In this document: positions 1 to 8,175 of the stretch, piece by piece
Numbering within the stretch: the stretch's first letter is position 1
Layout: every line of letters begins with the position of its first letter
Assembly (NCBI GenBank): GCA_963761015.1
Contig: CAVXFL010000016.1
Coordinates: 1-64,000, forward strand
Source of the DNA: CAVXFL01 sp963761015
GTDB taxonomy: Bacteria; Pseudomonadota; Alphaproteobacteria; Acetobacterales; Acetobacteraceae
Length of the DNA: 64,000 nucleotides
Direction of reading: 5' to 3'
Program-made: the position numbers and the translations under genes
Notes under the pieces: model-generated
Seen by the model: the letters and a program-made list of their open reading frames with translations, nothing else
What the model was told of the DNA's origin: nothing
Database searches by the model: none

Positions 1-844
1 TTGAATTCTTCTAGCGGCCCCATCTCCGCTTCGGTCAGCGTCTTACCGAAATGGTGATATCGCTTCGTCAGCTCCTCGATGCCCTTGCGACCCTCCATAA
101 GCAGCGGAATCATATCGTAGCCGGCGCGGCCAAACAACGTGTACGCCGCCAGCGCGCGCATCGCCGGATCGCGCGTCTTCTGGAACGCGTCGGCCAGGTC
201 GGGCAACAATTGCTCGACCGTTTTCAGGTGGCCGTGCGCATCGCGCGTAGACAGTCCGATATGTTTGAACAGCGAAAGGATGTCCTTTTCGCCATGGCCG
301 GTCACCGCCTGGCCGAAGCGCATGTTCAGGCGCGCCATGCCGAGCTGGAAAGCCTCGACGGGCGTCTCGGTCTGCTTCGCCACATAGGCAAGCGATTGGT
401 AGCCCTCTATCGTGATACCGGTGAGGCGGGAGTTTTTTTGCAGCTCCAGCCCGACATCCGCGGTGCGGCGCACCAGCTCGATCAGGCCGCCGATGGTGGC
501 CAGGCCGCCGAGCCCGGCCAACATGGGCGCCCATTCGGCGAGCCGCTCCGTGATTTTGCCTATTGGTTCCCGAACACGCTCGAAATCTTCCCGCAACGTG
601 TGCGTCGCCTCGTGCAGGACGGTGCGCCAGGTGACCGCTTCCGCCTCGCGTGCCGCAGTTCCGCGCCGATGTGGTGCACCGACATGGCCACGTGCCGGGA
701 CGGCGCCTTGATGGTTTCCGTCGCCGCCGCCAGGCCGAGCGCGGCGTTGCGGGCCTTTTTGAATGCCTCAGTGATCTCGCGCAGCGGCTTCGATACGTGG
801 TCGAGCGCGGTCAGCTTTACGTGGAATAACTCGCTTTCAGGCAT
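1..844 (-). pseudogene. Phage tail tape-measure protein, N-terminal part, frameshifted
   Basis: The gene starts at the ATG at 844 with MPESELFHVKLTALDHVSKP, a typical opening for tail tape-measure proteins, followed by helical sequence. Near 645-662 the frame breaks; a second frame then continues without a stop to base 1, beginning TAAREAEAVTWRTVLHEATH. It includes a hydrophobic segment (WAPMLAGLGGLATIGGLIEL) and a region rich in phrases such as LTGITIEGYQSLAYVAKQTE that are common in tape-measure proteins. The shift looks like one missing base, by decay or by sequencing error. The C-terminus lies outside the window. In phages this protein sets tail length and occupies the tail lumen. No other tail gene is visible. 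Confidence 0.7.
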
Positions 845-887
845 AGCGGCCTCGGACGCGGGAATTTTCCACTTTTAGCACCTCCCG

Positions 888-943
888 ACAATTCGTTGGC
901 AACTCTCACCGAGCGGCCCCGCCATCGGCCGTCGCGCATGGCC
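888..943. repeat. 56-bp direct repeat, copy 1 (left flank of minisatellite)
   Basis: The block beginning ACAATTCGTTGGCAACTCTC recurs at 2146-2201 with two mismatches over 56 bases. The copies bracket the minisatellite exactly. This copy lies just upstream of the tape-measure start on the minus strand. Confidence 0.85.
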
Positions 944-1013
944 AAGCCCGGCCCGTCGGTGGCGCGCGAGGTCCGCGTCGCCGCGATCGCTGGCGAGGCC
1001 CTGGCCACGAGCC

Positions 1014-2145
1014 CCGGGCAGCGGCCAGGCCGGCGCGGCGCCCACGAGCGCACGGCAGCGGCCAGGTCGGCGCGGCGCGGCGCCCACGAGCGCCCGCGCA
1101 GTGGCCAGGCCGGCGCGGCGGCCACGAGCCGGGCAGCGGCCAGGTCGGCGAGGCGGCCACGAGCGCCCGGGCAGCGGCCAGGCCGGCGCGGCGGCCACGA
1201 GCGTCCGGGCAGCGGCCAGGTCCGGCGCGGCGGCCGCTAGCGCCCGGGCAGCGGCCAGGCCGGCGCGGCGGCCACGAGCGTCCGGGCAGCGGCCAGGGCG
1301 GCGCAGCGGCCACGAGCGCACGGCGCCCCACGAGCGTCCGGGCAGCGGCCAGGTCGGCGCGGCGGCCACGAGCGTCCGGGCAGCGGCCAGGGCGGCGCGG
1401 CGGCCACGAGCGCACGGCGCCCCACGAGGGCACGGCAGCGGCCAGGTCGGCGCGGCGGCCACGAGCGTCCGGGCAGCGGCCAGGGCGGCGCAGCGGCCAG
1501 GGCGGCGCGGCGGCCACGAGCGTCCGGGCAGCGGCCAGGGCGGCGCGGCGGCCACGAGCGCACGGCGCCCCACGAGCGCACGGCGCCCCACGAGGGCACG
1601 GTAGCGGCCACGAGCGCACGGCGCCCCACGAGCGTCCGGGCAGCGGCCACGAGCGCACGGCGCCCCACGAGCGTCCGGGCAGCGGCCAGGTCGGCGCGGC
1701 GGCCACGAGCGCACGGGCAGCGGCCAGGTCGGCGCGGCGGCCACGAGCGCACGGGCAGCGGCCAGGTCGGCGCGGCGGCCACGAGCGCACGGGCAGCGGC
1801 CAGGTCGGCGCAGCGGCCAGGGCGGCGCGGCGGCCACGAGCGTCCGGGCAGCGGCCAGGGCGGCGCGGCAGCCACGAGCGCACGGCGCCCCACGAGCGTC
1901 CGGGCAGCGGCCACGAGCGCACGGCGCCCCACGAGCGTCCGGGCAGCGGCCAGGGCGGCGCGGCGCCCCACGAGCGTCCCCGGGCAGCGGCCAGGGCGGC
2001 GCGGCGCCCCACGAGCGTCCGGGCAGCGGCCACGAGCGCACGGCGCCCCACGAGCGTCCGGGCAGCGGCCAGGTCGGCGCAGCGGCCACGAGCGCACGGC
2101 AGCGGCCAGGTCGGCGCGGCGGCCACGAGCGCCCGGGAAGCGGCC
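1014..2145. repeat. GC-rich minisatellite, about 38-bp units
   Basis: The region is built from two alternating modules: GCAGCGGCCAGG(T/C/G)CGGC followed by GCGG, and CCACGAGCG(TC/CA/CC)CGG. Together they make a 38-bp unit, with roughly thirty units. Some units carry an extra CGCCCCACGAGCG module. Variation is concentrated at the base after CCAGG and at the two bases after GAGCG. Since 38 is not divisible by three, reading frame rotates from unit to unit, and open frames of hundreds of codons appear on both strands simply because stop codons are absent. I therefore do not call a protein here. Spacers are not unique, so it is not a CRISPR array. Confidence 0.85.
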
Positions 2146-2201
2146 ACAATTCGTTGGCAACTCTCACCGAGCGGACCCGCCATCGGCCCTCGCGCATGGC
2201 C
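2146..2201. repeat. 56-bp direct repeat, copy 2 (right flank of minisatellite)
   Basis: Second copy of the 888-943 repeat, differing at two positions (GCGGACCC for GCGGCCCC, and CCCTCG for CCGTCG). Similarity fades just beyond GCGCATGGCC. Confidence 0.85.
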
Positions 2202-2724
2202 GAGATCGGCCCGTCGTGCCGCGCGACGCCCGGCGGGCGACGGCCCCCGGCGGAGCCAGACGCCCGCCGCCGGCGGCTCGGGCCTCGGCCAGGCGATCGA
2301 GCAGAAGGCCGCAGCGCCGGCCGACCAGGGCGACGGCCCGCCGGCGGACGCCGGGCGCCCGCCGCCGGCGGCTCGGGAACGGCCGAATAGCGGCGATGTC
2401 GACGGACTTCCTTTTGCGAACAATAACTTAGAACTCTGTTTCGGACTGCACAAAGCGCGCCCCCGACCGCGGCGCGAAATGCCCGCGGTTGGCGGGAGTT
2501 GCTGGGAAGGACCCGCGACCATCCGCGACATCCTCGCGGCTTCCTCGAAGCGGCGACAGGTGCCCGGCGAACACCGAGCAGGCATTCGCGCTCGACGCGC
2601 GCGCGGAATTGAAAGCGCTCGCAGGTAGTGGCGTCTCCGCCCTCGCACACGGTCATCGGTGTGCGCTCGCGGCCCTCCGCCGCCGGTCCGCACCTCGCGC
2701 CGCGCTTCCCATGACCGTAATGGT
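2202..2724. other. No convincing gene; GC-rich segment with a 22-bp direct repeat
   Basis: A 22-base block starting CGCCCGCCGCCGGCGGCTCG occurs at 2261-2282 and again at 2356-2377. Open frames on both strands are arginine/proline-rich artefacts of composition and I support none of them. Composition changes from very GC-rich to ordinary after about 2400. Confidence 0.5.
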
Positions 2725-2957
2725 CCGTGACGTAACGTGACGTAAACCGTGACGGAAGAAGTTTCTCCTATCCTATTCATATACCTATCTATTTCTAAGT
2801 ACCGTCACAAAGTCACAAAATGACAGGGTTGGAGACTAGAGCAAGCAATTCGTACATAGAAAACTGCCCGAAATCCCGTGACATCGTGACAAACGCCTAA
2901 TTCTCCAATCCATTCAAGTGGATAGGAGCGTCACTTAAATCGTCACGGAACGTCACG
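2725..2957. other. Candidate replication origin: mirrored iterons around AT-rich DNA
   Basis: Three direct CGTGACG motifs sit at 2726, 2736 and 2748. Two CGTCACA or GTCACA motifs follow near 2803 and 2812, two CGTGACA motifs near 2877 and 2885, and three CGTCAC motifs in the opposite orientation at 2929, 2941 and 2951. Spacing within clusters is about 8-12 bases, near one helical turn. The 2756-2930 core is visibly AT-rich compared with its surroundings. It lies immediately downstream of a P4-like ATPase gene. P4-type elements carry iteron clusters bound by their own primase-helicase, so an origin is the natural reading. This is inferred from layout only; the repeats could instead be operator sites. 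Confidence 0.5.
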
Positions 2958-2977
2958 GCCGTTACATCGTTGGCTTG

Positions 2978-4837
2978 TCATTCATAATGTTGAATTTCCT
3001 CGGTAAAATTGTCGGATGAGAACCCCAATTCGGCGGCTGCTACCCAGATCGCCCGCGTCGTTCCGCCGCCGATCCTGATCGGGTCGCGCGACGCGCGCGC
3101 GCTTTCTAGCCGGCGCATTTCATACTGCCACCGATCCCCGCCCCACCGCGTATCGGAAAACAGTCGTCGAAGATCGGCCGCGGTGCGCGAAAACCACACG
3201 CCATCGCCCGGCGCCATCCTTGGTTGCCTGTGCTCATTCGCACGGATCGGTCGTATTCCAAAGTTTCCCAGGATGCGCCGCGCAAGGTCCGATCCTACAT
3301 GGATGTCCGATCCGCCATGCTGAACTTTCGCCGGATATAGCCAGCACGCGATCAAGGAGCCGATCGGCGCGCGATCGGTCGATCGATCCATCTGCACGGC
3401 GGTGGTCATTAGGTGCTGCACCATCCGCGACGGCCCATCATCAGCGGCGACATCATCGGCGCGGCGCACGAACGCCGCCAGCGCCGCCACGCCGGCCGCT
3501 GCCACCGCTTCATTGGGTAAACCCTCGTCCACCAGAACGTGCCAGCCGGCGAGCAGCGCGCCGAGCTGGTCGGCCTCGCGCGGAGCGCAGCCGGCGCGGC
3601 CGAGCGCGGCGCGGAAACTGCGAATGCAAGCCATGTAGCGGTCGAAGTGAGAAAGCGCCCGACCCCACAACGCCCCGCCCGAGGCCCGCATGCGCGCTGC
3701 AAGTGCGATGTGTTCGTCGCGATGGTCGGCGCCGGCCTCGGGTTGAGACAACTCAATCAGCGTAAATCGGCCAACATGCTGGGGCTGCATGTCGGGCGGT
3801 GCGATCGACGCCATAATAATGCTGCCGGCGAGGTCGATTGAACGCGCATGTCCGTCCACGCCGCCGCGGTGACCGCGCGTGCCTTCGTAGCCCGTCGCGC
3901 TCAGGACCAGGTCCAGAAGCGCGCGAGCGCCGCGCTGGTCTTCGCGATCCGACGCTTCGTCTATGAACGACGGCATCGCGCGGCCATCGATCTGCTGTTC
4001 GAGCCCGGCTTTCGTGGTATCGTTGCTAAAATGGTGCAGTGGCGCGCAGGCGCGCAGCACACTGAGCAACGCGGATTTTCCAGATCCTGTTCCGCCGATA
4101 AGGAAGCCGCACGCCCGCCATGGCGCCGCGGCGCCGTAGTAGGCAGTTCCCAGCAAGCCGAGCGTGGCAATCTCGCCACCAGGATCGCGGAAGTTCCATA
4201 ATTGGCGGAGATTTTCTTGAAGCTCGCGCGCTACCGCCGATTTGCAGGGCGTGTCCGGGCGCGGGATCGGCGCCGCCGCCGCCCATACCTTGCCGGCATG
4301 GCGAATACCGGCTTTGTGCCATATCCCGCCAATCATCACGGCGTTTCCGGCATGCACAATAGGCAGGCCACCCTCATCCGCCCACACGCCGACGCCGCGG
4401 ATCACCACCTGCTCGCCGAAGATTCCCGCGCGGCGACATTCCGCTTGCAGAAACCCTGCCGCGCCGTTCACGTAAAAGTCGACGACAATTTCTTCGCTCA
4501 CAAAATCGTCGCCACCGCTGGCGCGGCGTTTGACCGTTGCGCGCTTCGGAAAACGGGCGCGCAACCAATCCGTGTCGCCAAGGAATAAGCTCAGCAGATC
4601 ATTGCGCGTGCCAAGTTGTCGTGCTGAAAGTTCACGCCGCTGGCCGTCGATGTCGAGGAAGTAGAATTGCCCGGAGCGATGCCCGAGCGCGATCAGCGGA
4701 CACCCGCCATCGCCGACAACAGCGCCCCCCGGCGGTTCGCGTTTCCCGCCGGTGATTACTTGAAATCCCGCACCAGCGCCAAGGACGGCCGCACGCACTT
4801 CACTGACCGCTAGTTTACGTTTCCGGTCGCCGCTCAT
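2978..4837 (-). CDS. P4-like primase/helicase-type ATPase of the island
   Basis: A 619-residue protein. Residues about 45-98 form a small domain (PLIALGHRSGQFYFLDIDG onward) shared with the 140-residue protein at 6699-7121. A Walker A motif, GGTGSGKS, lies at residues 248-255 and a Walker B-like MPSFIDEAS at about 288-296; both sit in the context GLLGTAYYGAAAPWRACGFL typical of DUF927/DUF5906-type phage and plasmid helicases. No primase active site is evident, so priming may reside in a neighbour. It is last in a minus-strand operon, 22 bases after the upstream frame, and its stop is 20 bases from the mirrored repeats proposed as origin. The likely role is unwinding DNA for replication of the excised element. 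Family assignment is from motifs and context. Confidence 0.65.
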   Translation of the reverse strand: MSGDRKRKLAVSEVRAAVLGAGAGFQVITGGKREPPGGAVVGDGGCPLIALGHRSGQFYFLDIDGQRRELSARQLGTRNDLLSLFLGDTDWLRARFPKRATVKRRASGGDDFVSEEIVVDFYVNGAAGFLQAECRRAGIFGEQVVIRGVGVWADEGGLPIVHAGNAVMIGGIWHKAGIRHAGKVWAAAAPIPRPDTPCKSAVARELQENLRQLWNFRDPGGEIATLGLLGTAYYGAAAPWRACGFLIGGTGSGKSALLSVLRACAPLHHFSNDTTKAGLEQQIDGRAMPSFIDEASDREDQRGARALLDLVLSATGYEGTRGHRGGVDGHARSIDLAGSIIMASIAPPDMQPQHVGRFTLIELSQPEAGADHRDEHIALAARMRASGGALWGRALSHFDRYMACIRSFRAALGRAGCAPREADQLGALLAGWHVLVDEGLPNEAVAAAGVAALAAFVRRADDVAADDGPSRMVQHLMTTAVQMDRSTDRAPIGSLIACWLYPAKVQHGGSDIHVGSDLARRILGNFGIRPIRANEHRQPRMAPGDGVWFSRTAADLRRLFSDTRWGGDRWQYEMRRLESARASRDPIRIGGGTTRAIWVAAAELGFSSDNFTEEIQHYE

Positions 4838-4859
4838 TCGCTATGTGCCCAAGCGACTA

Positions 4860-5294
4860 TCACGCATCACTGTCGCGAGGCAGGTAGAGCCACGGCGGCG
4901 CCGCCGCGCCTGCTGGCGCGAGGCCGGGCACGCGCAGGCCGCGGACAAGGGCGCCATCGACACCGCATGACCGGGTTGAGGTAACGTACGGCGGCGAGAG
5001 ATCGACGCCGAGCTCTGACAGAGCAATGCCGGCCGAGTAGGCGGCTGCAGCTATTGCCCGAATTTCTCTGTCGAGTTCGCCCTCGAGACGCACTCTGGCA
5101 ACGAATTCTTCGATCCACGGGCGGAGCGCCAGCAGTCCCGCAACGTTGTCCGCCCGCCGGAGTGGAAGCGGAGCAGCGCGTTGTTGCAGAGCGGCAAGCG
5201 TCTGCGCCTCGCGTCGCTCGATCGCTGGCAGTTTAGCCGCGAGGTCGTCTCGGTTGAGCGTCAACCTTTCAGCGACATCGGCTACCTTGGCCAA
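4860..5294 (-). CDS. Coiled-coil protein, probably the C-terminal half of the upstream gene
   Basis: This 144-codon frame has no ATG at its head; the first usable codon is TTG at 5294, reading LAKVADVAERLTLNRDD. The same frame stays open upstream through NSIERLARD, which continues the helical pattern of the preceding gene (5269-5982). Removing one base near 5310-5325 would fuse the two into a single protein of about 370 residues. The N-terminal half is predicted coiled coil (alternating Leu/Ala with charged residues). The C-terminus ends in a proline-rich segment. I do not recognise a family. Read it either as an independent TTG-started gene with a 26-base overlap or, more likely, as part of a frameshifted gene. 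Confidence 0.45.
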   Translation of the reverse strand: MAKVADVAERLTLNRDDLAAKLPAIERREAQTLAALQQRAAPLPLRRADNVAGLLALRPWIEEFVARVRLEGELDREIRAIAAAAYSAGIALSELGVDLSPPYVTSTRSCGVDGALVRGLRVPGLAPAGAAAPPWLYLPRDSDA

Positions 5295-5982
5295 ATCGCG
5301 AGCGAGCCGTTCGATCGAGTTCCTTGAAGCCTTTCACCTTCGCGTTGCGAAGTTCGGCTTCGAGGCCGATCCTCGCCGGTTCCAGAGCGCTGACGGCTGC
5401 GGTCGCGTCTGCGATCGCGCTGGAATATTCCGCCGCGTTGCGCAGCGGGCTCCGCAACGCGCGGATTACATTCTCGGAGCGGTCCAACTTTTCCGCCAGC
5501 GTGCGCGCAGAGCTGATGTGATCGGTCACGGCTGAGGCAGCGGAATAAGCAGGCTCAGTCGACTGCGCCGCGCGGATAGCATCGGCGGCACGCTTATCGG
5601 CCGCATGCTTATCGGAGATTGCCGCCTCGACCGCGGTCCAATCTCCGAACGGAACCTGGCAACCGCCGCCAAGCTGCGACGGCCGCGACGCCGCAATGGA
5701 ATCAGCGACCCTCTCGGCCCAGCGCTCCGGTGTAGGCCACGATCTTGGAATTTCAGGAACGATGCAGCCGTCGTGCAATTGGAATAAAATCGCGACCGGA
5801 TCGCGCACGCTACTGATCCATACATGCGCGATAAATCCGGGGCCGTTGAGCGCGCGCGCGACCGAGCGCACGGCCAACATTGAGGGGCGATCGTCGGCGA
5901 GCGGTGACGGAATGAATTCGGCCGCAATAGGTTCGTTAGGCGGCGGGTCGCCCGGCGACCGCATAGTCAGCCCGTTTATCAT
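5269..5982 (-). CDS. Unrecognised island protein, coiled-coil C-terminus, likely frameshifted
   Basis: A 237-codon frame starting MINGLTMRSPGDPPPNEP. The first 110 residues look like a globular domain (HVWISSVRDPVAILFQLHDG). From about residue 120 the sequence is alanine- and charge-rich and helical, with a patch reading SDKHAADKRAADAIRAAQS. The final dozen residues (ARSRFGQGSRCR) break the helix, whereas the alternative frame continues it into 4860-5294, so the natural C-terminus is probably there. It lies 12 bases after the Toprim-like gene in the same operon. An accessory role in replication of the element is plausible from position, but nothing in the sequence shows the function. Confidence 0.5.
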   Translation of the reverse strand: MINGLTMRSPGDPPPNEPIAAEFIPSPLADDRPSMLAVRSVARALNGPGFIAHVWISSVRDPVAILFQLHDGCIVPEIPRSWPTPERWAERVADSIAASRPSQLGGGCQVPFGDWTAVEAAISDKHAADKRAADAIRAAQSTEPAYSAASAVTDHISSARTLAEKLDRSENVIRALRSPLRNAAEYSSAIADATAAVSALEPARIGLEAELRNAKVKGFKELDRTARSRFGQGSRCR

Positions 5983-5994
5983 GCACTTTCTCCG

Positions 5995-6702
5995 TTAGAT
6001 GGCTCGCATCCGCGCAAGTGAGCGCCCCAGCAGAATTTCGGTTTCTAAGCCTTCGGCGCGCAGCCTACCCGCCACACGCCGCAGTGTTGCGGCATCGCCC
6101 TCGTGCTCAGACGCAAGTGCAATGCGATAGAGCCCGCGCGCAGGCAATGCGACCCGATCGAGCTGCGCGCCGCGCGCGACCGCGTAAATCCTCATGGCCG
6201 GCCGCTGCGCGGCGAGCGACAGGGCAGTCGGCAAGCTCGCCGCGACAGCAACGGTTTCGGCCGGCCGATCCCAGACTACTGCGCCGCTCCAGATCGGAAT
6301 CGCGCCGCCCTCGAGCCATCGGCTCGTCGTTACAGGGCGCGCTATCTTCGCCGCGCGGAAACCAAGTGGATCAGGTTCTAGCCAGTGAAGATGCATCGCG
6401 TTCGTTTTGTTAAACCGCGCGGGCGCCTCGGGCGAGCTGGCGAGCGCCAATAGCGCGGGCATACGATGGCCGGTTTCAGCGTTGCGCAAAGCAGAAGCGA
6501 AGCGGAGCGCACCGTAGTTAAAACTACCATCGCGCTCCGCGAACCGCCTGAGATTGATGCCGAAGAAGAAAATAGGTGGGACGCGGACCGCCTCGCTGAA
6601 AATTCCGTCAGCGCGTTGGAATTTTGCCTCGGCCTCCGCGTACGCGCGCCGCTCGCGGCCCCATCGCTGGCCCGCCGGATCGGGGTGTCGGAATAGCTTC
6701 AC
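5995..6702 (-). CDS. Toprim-like protein (degenerate), island replication operon
   Basis: 235 residues. The second half resembles the Toprim fold of phage-type primases. An acidic strand and helix, AETVAVAASLPTALSLAAQ, is followed by a strand-turn (RIYAVARGAQLDRVALPA), then YRIALASEHEGDAATLRRVA and RLRAEGLETEILLG. In canonical proteins the middle segment carries a DxD pair; here it reads ASEHEGDAA, so metal binding may be altered. The N-terminal 130 residues contain FFFGINLRRFAERDGSFNYG and are not recognised. Its ATG overlaps the stop of the preceding gene as ATGA (6699-6702), so translation is probably coupled. With the Walker ATPase two genes downstream this suggests a split primase-helicase. 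The family call is tentative. Confidence 0.45.
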   Translation of the reverse strand: MKLFRHPDPAGQRWGRERRAYAEAEAKFQRADGIFSEAVRVPPIFFFGINLRRFAERDGSFNYGALRFASALRNAETGHRMPALLALASSPEAPARFNKTNAMHLHWLEPDPLGFRAAKIARPVTTSRWLEGGAIPIWSGAVVWDRPAETVAVAASLPTALSLAAQRPAMRIYAVARGAQLDRVALPARGLYRIALASEHEGDAATLRRVAGRLRAEGLETEILLGRSLARMRAI

Positions 6703-7121
6703 GCGGCGTCCCTCTCCGGTAAGGCTCCGGCGGCTCGCGCGCGCCGGGCCAGATACCGTGCAGCCATCGCAGGGCTAAAGTCGGTTGCTGTCAGGCAGAT
6801 CGCCCCATCGTCGCTTATTCCGTCGAAGCGAAACCGCAACGGAAACGCGGTGCAAAGCGGGCGAACATCGTCGCAGAACAAAGCAAGAAGTTTGTCGCGG
6901 CGCCGAAGGTCGGACCATGCCAGCGTTCTTACGCAACCAGATGGATCGCGGAACACGTAACCCGCCGACGAATGTCCGATCGGGACGACCGGGAGGGGCT
7001 CATCAGCGCGCGGCGGCCAATTATGCGGCCCGCAGCCCGTGAACCGGAGCGGGAGCGACGCCGGCGGCCGGCCGGGCGGACGCGGGAATGGGATCAGGCA
7101 CGGCGGCGGACGGCGGTACAT
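6699..7121 (-). CDS. Small protein sharing the N-terminal domain of the island ATPase
   Basis: 140 residues with a proline/arginine-rich start. The core VVPIGHSSAGYVFRDPSG, then LAWSDLRRRDKLLALF and FPLRFRF, aligns with residues about 47-100 of the ATPase at 2978-4837 (LIALGHRSGQFYFLDIDG, then LSARQLGTRNDLLSLF, then FPKR). An AAGGAG Shine-Dalgarno stands about 11 bases before the ATG at 7121, supporting this start. It is the first gene of the five-frame operon. The shared domain suggests a DNA- or partner-binding module used twice in one replication system. No catalytic motif is visible. Confidence 0.55.
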   Translation of the reverse strand: MYRRPPPCLIPFPRPPGRPPASLPLRFTGCGPHNWPPRADEPLPVVPIGHSSAGYVFRDPSGCVRTLAWSDLRRRDKLLALFCDDVRPLCTAFPLRFRFDGISDDGAICLTATDFSPAMAARYLARRARAAGALPERDAA

Positions 7122-7272
7122 AGCAGCAGCAGCTCCTTGGGATGGACACCGGGGCCGCTTCGCCGTAAACGCTCACTTTGGTGGCTGAACGTTTTGTGAC
7201 GCGGCGGCATGCCTCGGCGCGCCAACGCCGGGGCGTGTTGTTTTTCGGGCTTTTATGGGCGATCACGGCGGG

Positions 7273-7728
7273 TTATTCGATCGGCTTTCCCCGCGCAGCG
7301 CGGATGGCACGGTCCCAGCTCAACGCGATCGCCGACGCGCGAGCAGGCGCACGAACAGTCGCAGCCGGCATGGTTGCGATTTGTGCCAGTCCATGCTCGA
7401 CATCGATCAGTGTGCGGGCGCCAAGCTTCACGGCTTTAAGGTGACCGAGGCCGATCAGTTCATAGGTCACGCTTCGTGAAAGCCCGCTCAACTGGCACCA
7501 GTCGGTCATGGTCGCATATTTCGGCATGACGACGCCGCTGACCGTCGCGGGCAGCAGGAGCGCGGTCCACCAGGGGAAGGAGACCAGCGCACCTCCCGCG
7601 ACCGGCGCTGTTCCCGCGGAGACTGAGGCAGCATGTGCCGCCGCCATTGTGCTGCAGAGCGCCAGGATCAATCCCGCGATAATCGCGCACCGATTGAACG
7701 TCGCGTGTTTTGGCGGCCGATTTTCCAT
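7273..7728 (-). CDS. AlpA/excisionase-type helix-turn-helix protein
   Basis: The last 84 residues, from the Met at 7527, have the layout of short excisionase/AlpA-type DNA-binding proteins. MPKYATMTDWCQLSGLSRS forms the helix-turn-helix, followed by VTYELIGLGHLKAVKLGART and LIDVEHGLAQIATMPAAT. Such proteins in integrative elements switch on excision or control integrase and replication genes. The open frame extends upstream to an ATG at 7728 and would add a hydrophobic stretch (CAIIAGLILALCSTMAAAHA) unusual for this family. Neither start has a clear Shine-Dalgarno, so the shorter 7273-7527 form is the safer reading. The gene stands between the interrupted small gene and the replication operon, all on the minus strand. 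Confidence 0.6.
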   Translation of the reverse strand: MENRPPKHATFNRCAIIAGLILALCSTMAAAHAASVSAGTAPVAGGALVSFPWWTALLLPATVSGVVMPKYATMTDWCQLSGLSRSVTYELIGLGHLKAVKLGARTLIDVEHGLAQIATMPAATVRAPARASAIALSWDRAIRAARGKPIE

Positions 7729-7792
7729 CGGGACGATCCATTCTTAATAGAACGGACCTGGACATAGCGAACGGCGGGCCGTCGATCTATCG

Positions 7793-7828
7793 TCATAAAA
7801 TCATAAATGACAATCATAAAATCATAAA
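7793..7828. repeat. Tandem 15-bp AT-rich repeat upstream of the HTH gene
   Basis: TCATAAAATCATAAA occurs at 7793-7807 and 7814-7828, start to start 21 bases, two helical turns. It is just upstream of the HTH gene and just after the stop of the split gene, so it is a candidate operator. Confidence 0.55.
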
Positions 7829-8175
7829 GTCAGAAATGTTTGGATTTCCGTCGATTTTGGCCCAGCCAGGTCGTAATCGTCGATTTGGCGGGGTTGTGGC
7901 ATGAGTGGTGAGCGAAGTCGCGCATATGGAGGTCGAGCGCGGCCGGCTTGGACGGTCCAAGGGTAGCCAGGCACCGGGAAAACTCCGCGTCGAAAGCTGC
8001 ACGACCCTGATGCGGTGGACGCCCCTGCTTCTTGCACTCCAGCGGATCGTCTCGCGGATCAGCGGCCGCAAATGTCGGCGCACTCGGCGGATCGTCTCGC
8101 GGACCAGCGACCGGAAATGGCGGCGCAATCGGCGGAGATGGCCGCACCACAATGTTGTACCAGGTCACCCCATTA

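Noticed and set aside
43..534. Minus-strand 163-codon frame at the left edge
   Set aside because: The other minus-strand frame in the same place reads as a tape-measure protein; this one is arginine-rich shadow.
1014..2145. CRISPR array
   Set aside because: No unique spacers; the whole unit repeats with minor variation, and no cas genes are near.
875..2780. Long minus-strand open frames of nearly 600 or more codons through the minisatellite
   Set aside because: The 38-bp unit rotates frame, all frames are open because stops are absent in this composition, and the products are Arg/Pro/Ala repeats with no consistent period.
5995..7121. Toxin-antitoxin pair for the two overlapping genes
   Set aside because: The ATGA overlap fits, but neither protein has toxin or antitoxin motifs, and the domain shared with the ATPase points to replication.
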